Shown here one piece after another: positions 5,277 to 8,046 of a stretch of DNA of 8,046 nt (positions are counted from its first letter, which is position 1; each line of letters starts with the position of its first letter). The notes under the pieces were generated by a model. The model had not been told where the DNA came from. It saw nothing but the letters and a program-made list of their open reading frames with translations, and ran no database searches. Origin of the DNA: Moraxellaceae bacterium (GTDB taxonomy: Bacteria > Pseudomonadota > Gammaproteobacteria > Pseudomonadales > Moraxellaceae); the NCBI GenBank assembly GCA_030146505.1, contig JASLCO010000004.1, positions 1 through 8,046 of the forward strand, given 5' to 3'. The position numbers and the translations under genes are program-made.

Positions 5277-6127
5277 TGTGTGGTTTTCTTGGGCGCGGTT
5301 TTGGGTGCACCGCTTTTGCCGGTGGCCGGTTCGGCGCTTGAGGGGGCGGGCAGGGCGAGGTCGCTGGCGGCTTCGTGCAGCAGGCCCAGGCCACGGTTGA
5401 ATTCGTCGCGCTGGGCGGCGCCTTCGGCATCCTTTCGGAAGCAGACGAACAGGGGCCAGGTGACGAGCAGGCGTTCGTTCATCTGCAGTTTGCCCTGCCA
5501 GGGACGCAGGCGCTCATCGTTTTTCATCAACCAGTTGAAGACATAGGCATCAATCACGGCGCCATCAATGCGGCCGCGTGCCAGATTCAGCAGGTTGTCC
5601 GCATCGGTTTCACTGGCCACGGTTTTTATGCGGCCTTCGTTCACCAGGCGATCCAGGCTTTCTTCGTTGGAATAGGCCGTGACCAGGCCCAGGCGATAAC
5701 GCTCCAGGTCTTCCGTGAGTGCCCATTGCAGGGGTTTCTGGTTGCGTTGGGCCAGGCCGAGCGGGCTCATGCCGATGGGGTCGGAAAGGTGGCAGACCTG
5801 CTTGCGTTCGGCGGAAGGATAGGCGGGGAAAAAGCCGGTGAAGCGGCGGTCGGTATAGGGCAGGCGTATGGCCCGGCGCCAGCTGAAGAAGCCGATGCGC
5901 GCATCCTGGCCAATGGCGGCATATGACGCCCGCACGCGCTTGGCGATGTAGCCGCTGTCCGGCAGCTTGATCGAGGTATAGGGCGGCCACTCCAGCGTCA
6001 GCAGGACGGGCGCCCTCGCGGTGTCCTTCTTGCTGCCCTGTGGCTCTTCAGCCCGTGCCGGCAGGGCGCAGGCCGATAGCACAAGCCATGCCGCCAACAG
6101 GGACAGAATTCCTTTTCCTTGAAGCAT
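5270..6127 (-). CDS. Exported solute-binding-type protein (SBP family 3-like), possible lipoprotein
   Basis: A 285-residue exported protein resembling periplasmic amino-acid-type binding proteins (bacterial extracellular solute-binding family 3). From the ATG start, residues 1-27 are a signal sequence: basic start, hydrophobic stretch ILSLLAAWLVLSACALPARA. Two cleavage readings exist: LSAC, a lipobox with Cys20, or ARA-EE for signal peptidase I. The mature part opens with LTLEWPPYTS (about 43-52), a common first strand in this fold, followed by YIAKRVRASYAAIG, and later the hinge-like RGRIDGAVIDAYVFNWLM. The last 25 residues are Pro/Ala/Lys-rich and disordered-looking. No permease or ATPase gene adjoins it, so transport is unproven; a sensory or orphan role is equally possible. 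GTG at 6130 directly precedes the ATG; GGGAG (6135-6139) is better spaced, 7 nt, for the ATG. Confidence 0.75.
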   Translation of the reverse strand: MLQGKGILSLLAAWLVLSACALPARAEEPQGSKKDTARAPVLLTLEWPPYTSIKLPDSGYIAKRVRASYAAIGQDARIGFFSWRRAIRLPYTDRRFTGFFPAYPSAERKQVCHLSDPIGMSPLGLAQRNQKPLQWALTEDLERYRLGLVTAYSNEESLDRLVNEGRIKTVASETDADNLLNLARGRIDGAVIDAYVFNWLMKNDERLRPWQGKLQMNERLLVTWPLFVCFRKDAEGAAQRDEFNRGLGLLHEAASDLALPAPSSAEPATGKSGAPKTAPKKTTHP

Positions 6128-6447
6128 CACCCGACTCCCGGGATGCGCTGTGCCAGCCTTGTGTTTTTGTCTTCAGTGCTGCCCGGCTGCTCCGCCGTTC
6201 TGTCACGGGCACGGCGGTGGGGAAAAAGCCGGGGTTCTAAGCGATAGCACAATCTTCCTGATTCTGCCGGGCTTTGCGCGCCTGAGAATGCTGTTCGTCA
6301 CAGGTGATGGCCTTTCGTCGCGGATGGACGGTTTTTTGTTCCCTGCTTGCGGTGATCAAAGAAAAAGTGGCTGGTGGTAGTCATCCTCTTGGCCGGATAT
6401 TCGAGCACTGTCCCGCTTCAAGGCCCTTGCCTTCTGCACAGGGGCTT
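6128..6447. other. Intergenic stretch without a convincing gene
   Basis: About 320 nt between two minus-strand genes. Open frames here are short and of improbable composition. It must hold the leader and promoter of the solute-binding gene, but I find no clear -10/-35 pair on the minus strand. A CCGCCG/CGGCGG inverted repeat (6192-6197 with 6212-6217, 14-nt loop) and a T-run at 6332-6337 behind a 4-bp stem are visible; both are too weak to name. No rho-independent terminator for the MFS-acyltransferase gene is evident. Confidence 0.5.
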
Positions 6448-8046
6448 TTACTTCCAGTTGCTGCGCAAATCCCTGACGGCGGCTTCCAGATATTCCGGGG
6501 TGGCAGCGGAAGGAGCCACGGCACTGCCCACGGCCACGGCTACATGCGAGCGGAAGCGGCGCGGGAATTTCGTGAAGGCGGCGCCACCCTTGCGGCTGGA
6601 AAAGCTGCCCCACATGCCCTGCAGCGCCATGGGAATCACCGGCACCGGGCTTTTTTCCACGATGCGCTGTATGCCGTTCCTGAAGGGCTGGATTTCACCG
6701 TCGGGCGTGAGTTTGCCTTCGGGAAAGATGCAGACCATTTCGCCGGCTTCCAGTGCGGTGGCAATGTCCTCATAGGCTTTTTCCAGCAGCGCGGCATCCA
6801 CTTTGGCGGGCGCGATGGGAATGCAGCGTGCGGTGCGGAAGATGAAGCCCAGCACCGGCAGCTTGTAGATGTTGTGATCCATGACGAAGCGCGGCGGCCG
6901 GCGTATGGCGGTGGCCAGCACCAGCACATCGAAGAAGCTCACGTGATTGCAGACCAGCACGCAGGCGCCTTCCTCGGGAATGGCCTCCACGTTCTTGCGG
7001 TCCACGCGGTAGAAAAGGCTCATGAACATCCACACCAGGAAGCGCATGAGGAATTCCGGTACCAGCGTGAAAATGTAGAGCGTGACCACGGCGGAGAGGA
7101 TGGCGGTCAGCGCCAGCAGCTCGGGCAGGTTGAGGCCGGCTTTGAGGAGTACCACGGTGAGCAGCGAGGCCACCACCATGAACAGGGCGTTGAGGATGTT
7201 GTTGCCGGCGATGACGCGGGCACGGTGGCCGGGCTCGGAACGAGCCTGCACCAGGGCATAGAGCGGCACGATGTAGAAGCCGGAGAAAATGCCGAGGCCG
7301 ATGAAGTCGATGAGCACGCGGGTATTGCCCGGTACGGCAAGAAAACCGGACAGCGTGGTGGCCAGGGTCGTGACCGGAGCGTGGTGCAGCGTGGCCAGCC
7401 AGATGTCCACGCCAAACCAGGTGAGGCCGATGGCGCCGAAGGGCACGAGGCCCAGCTCCACTTTCTTGCCCGAGAGTTTTTCGCAGAGCAGCGAGCCTAT
7501 GCCTATGCCTACCGACATGGTGGTGAGCAGCAGGATGACGGCAAATTCATCGCCACCCAGTACTTCCTTGGTGAGGGCGGGAATATTGGATTGCAGGGTG
7601 ACGCCGTAGAACCAGAACCAGGAAATGCCCAGCACGGAGAGGAACACGGTGCGGTTTTCGCGGATGAAGCCGATGTTGCGCCAGGTTTCCGTCACCGGAT
7701 TCCAGTTGATGGCCAGGCCTTTGTTGTCGGTGCCCGTGCGGGGAATGAAGAGGGCCGCGAACAGGCCCAGCAGCGCCACGCCGACAATGGCGATGCTCAC
7801 GGCGTGGATGCCGGCGCCGGGCATGGCAATCAGGAAGCCGCCCAGGATGGAACCGGAGAGAATGGCGATAGAGGTGCCGGTTTCCACCAGGGCATTGCCG
7901 CCCACCAGTTCATCCTTATGCAGGGTCTGCGGCAGGATGGCGTACTTGATGGGGCCGAAGAGCGTGGAATGCACACCCATGAGGAAGAGAGCGGCGATCA
8001 GCGCTGCCAGGTTTTCCGCAAAGAAGCCGAAACAGGCCAGTGCCAT
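6448..8046 (-). CDS. MFS transporter fused to a PlsC-type acyltransferase (LplT/Aas-like), N-terminus outside the window
   Basis: A two-domain membrane protein of which the last 532 residues are visible. The first about 345 residues are a major-facilitator domain of LplT type: FGPIKYAILPQ (30-40) and GNALVETGTSIAILSGSILGG (50-70) align with the lysophospholipid transporter LplT, and hydrophobic segments continue to about residue 345. The rest is an acyltransferase domain (PlsC type): catalytic H-x4-D is NHVSFFD with His368 and Asp373, FPEG at 441-444 is the glycerophosphate-binding motif, and VPVIPMAL (468-475) is the usual later block. Known relatives flip lysophospholipids inward and re-acylate them. 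There is no AMP-ligase domain at the C-terminus, unlike E. coli Aas, so acyl-CoA or acyl-ACP must come from elsewhere. The Met at the window edge is probably internal, since about 90 residues with the first helices are missing. Function is inferred from domain architecture. Confidence 0.88.
   Translation of the reverse strand: MALACFGFFAENLAALIAALFLMGVHSTLFGPIKYAILPQTLHKDELVGGNALVETGTSIAILSGSILGGFLIAMPGAGIHAVSIAIVGVALLGLFAALFIPRTGTDNKGLAINWNPVTETWRNIGFIRENRTVFLSVLGISWFWFYGVTLQSNIPALTKEVLGGDEFAVILLLTTMSVGIGIGSLLCEKLSGKKVELGLVPFGAIGLTWFGVDIWLATLHHAPVTTLATTLSGFLAVPGNTRVLIDFIGLGIFSGFYIVPLYALVQARSEPGHRARVIAGNNILNALFMVVASLLTVVLLKAGLNLPELLALTAILSAVVTLYIFTLVPEFLMRFLVWMFMSLFYRVDRKNVEAIPEEGACVLVCNHVSFFDVLVLATAIRRPPRFVMDHNIYKLPVLGFIFRTARCIPIAPAKVDAALLEKAYEDIATALEAGEMVCIFPEGKLTPDGEIQPFRNGIQRIVEKSPVPVIPMALQGMWGSFSSRKGGAAFTKFPRRFRSHVAVAVGSAVAPSAATPEYLEAAVRDLRSNWK

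Noticed and set aside
6316..6337. Possible plus-strand intrinsic terminator (CGTC/GACG stem then a T-run)
   Set aside because: The stem is only four base pairs and no plus-strand gene lies upstream to terminate.
6150..6380. 76-residue plus-strand frame in the gap before the MFS-acyltransferase gene
   Set aside because: No ribosome binding site, odd Cys/Pro/Gly composition and no recognisable domain; treated as non-coding.
6419..6450. Imperfect AAGGCCC/GGGGCTT inverted repeat near the end of the MFS-acyltransferase gene
   Set aside because: Short stem with a mismatch and a long loop, and the T-run is on the wrong strand for that gene.

Overview
The window is GC-rich, compactly coded bacterial chromosome. 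The gene content (System I cytochrome c maturation genes, an LplT/Aas-like MFS-acyltransferase fusion, a 700-residue CoA-transferase-family protein) and the short REP-type palindromes in the gaps suggest a gammaproteobacterium of the Pseudomonas/Xanthomonas kind. The genus cannot be fixed by eye. I see no rRNA, tRNA, CRISPR array, transposase or phage gene.

Layout: (1) 1-33, a REP-like palindrome. (2) 34-2136, minus strand, an acetyl-CoA hydrolase/transferase family protein. (3) 2137-2319, a divergent intergenic region with weak promoter candidates on both strands and a perfect 14-bp palindrome. (4) 2320-5152, plus strand, ccmA-ccmB-ccmC-ccmD-ccmE, the heme-delivery half of System I cytochrome c maturation. 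A cluster of three REP copies interrupts it between ccmB and ccmC. (5) 5200-5276, a long inverted repeat between converging genes. (6) 5270-6127, minus strand, an exported solute-binding-type protein. (7) 6128-6447, a gap with no convincing gene. (8) 6448-8046, minus strand, the C-terminal part of an MFS transporter fused to a PlsC-type acyltransferase, cut by the window edge.

How the genes work together: CcmA and CcmB form the ABC module that, with CcmC and the small CcmD, loads heme covalently onto the periplasmic chaperone CcmE and releases holo-CcmE. The ligation half (CcmF, CcmG, CcmH, CcmI), which usually follows ccmE in gammaproteobacteria, is not here. The operon stops at ccmE and meets an opposing gene.

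The most notable observation is in ccmE. The reading frame hits TAG at 5150-5152, immediately after the conserved heme-binding H-x-x-x-Y and Pro-Pro residues. The same frame then continues for 14 sense codons that look like an ordinary CcmE C-terminal tail and ends in TGA at 5195-5197, which would give a family-typical length of about 149 residues. This looks like a recent nonsense change, a recoded stop or a sequencing error. The second is the REP cluster inside the ccm operon. It could form a 24-bp RNA stem just upstream of ccmC, and one copy lies just upstream of the ccmC start. No wholly new system is evident.
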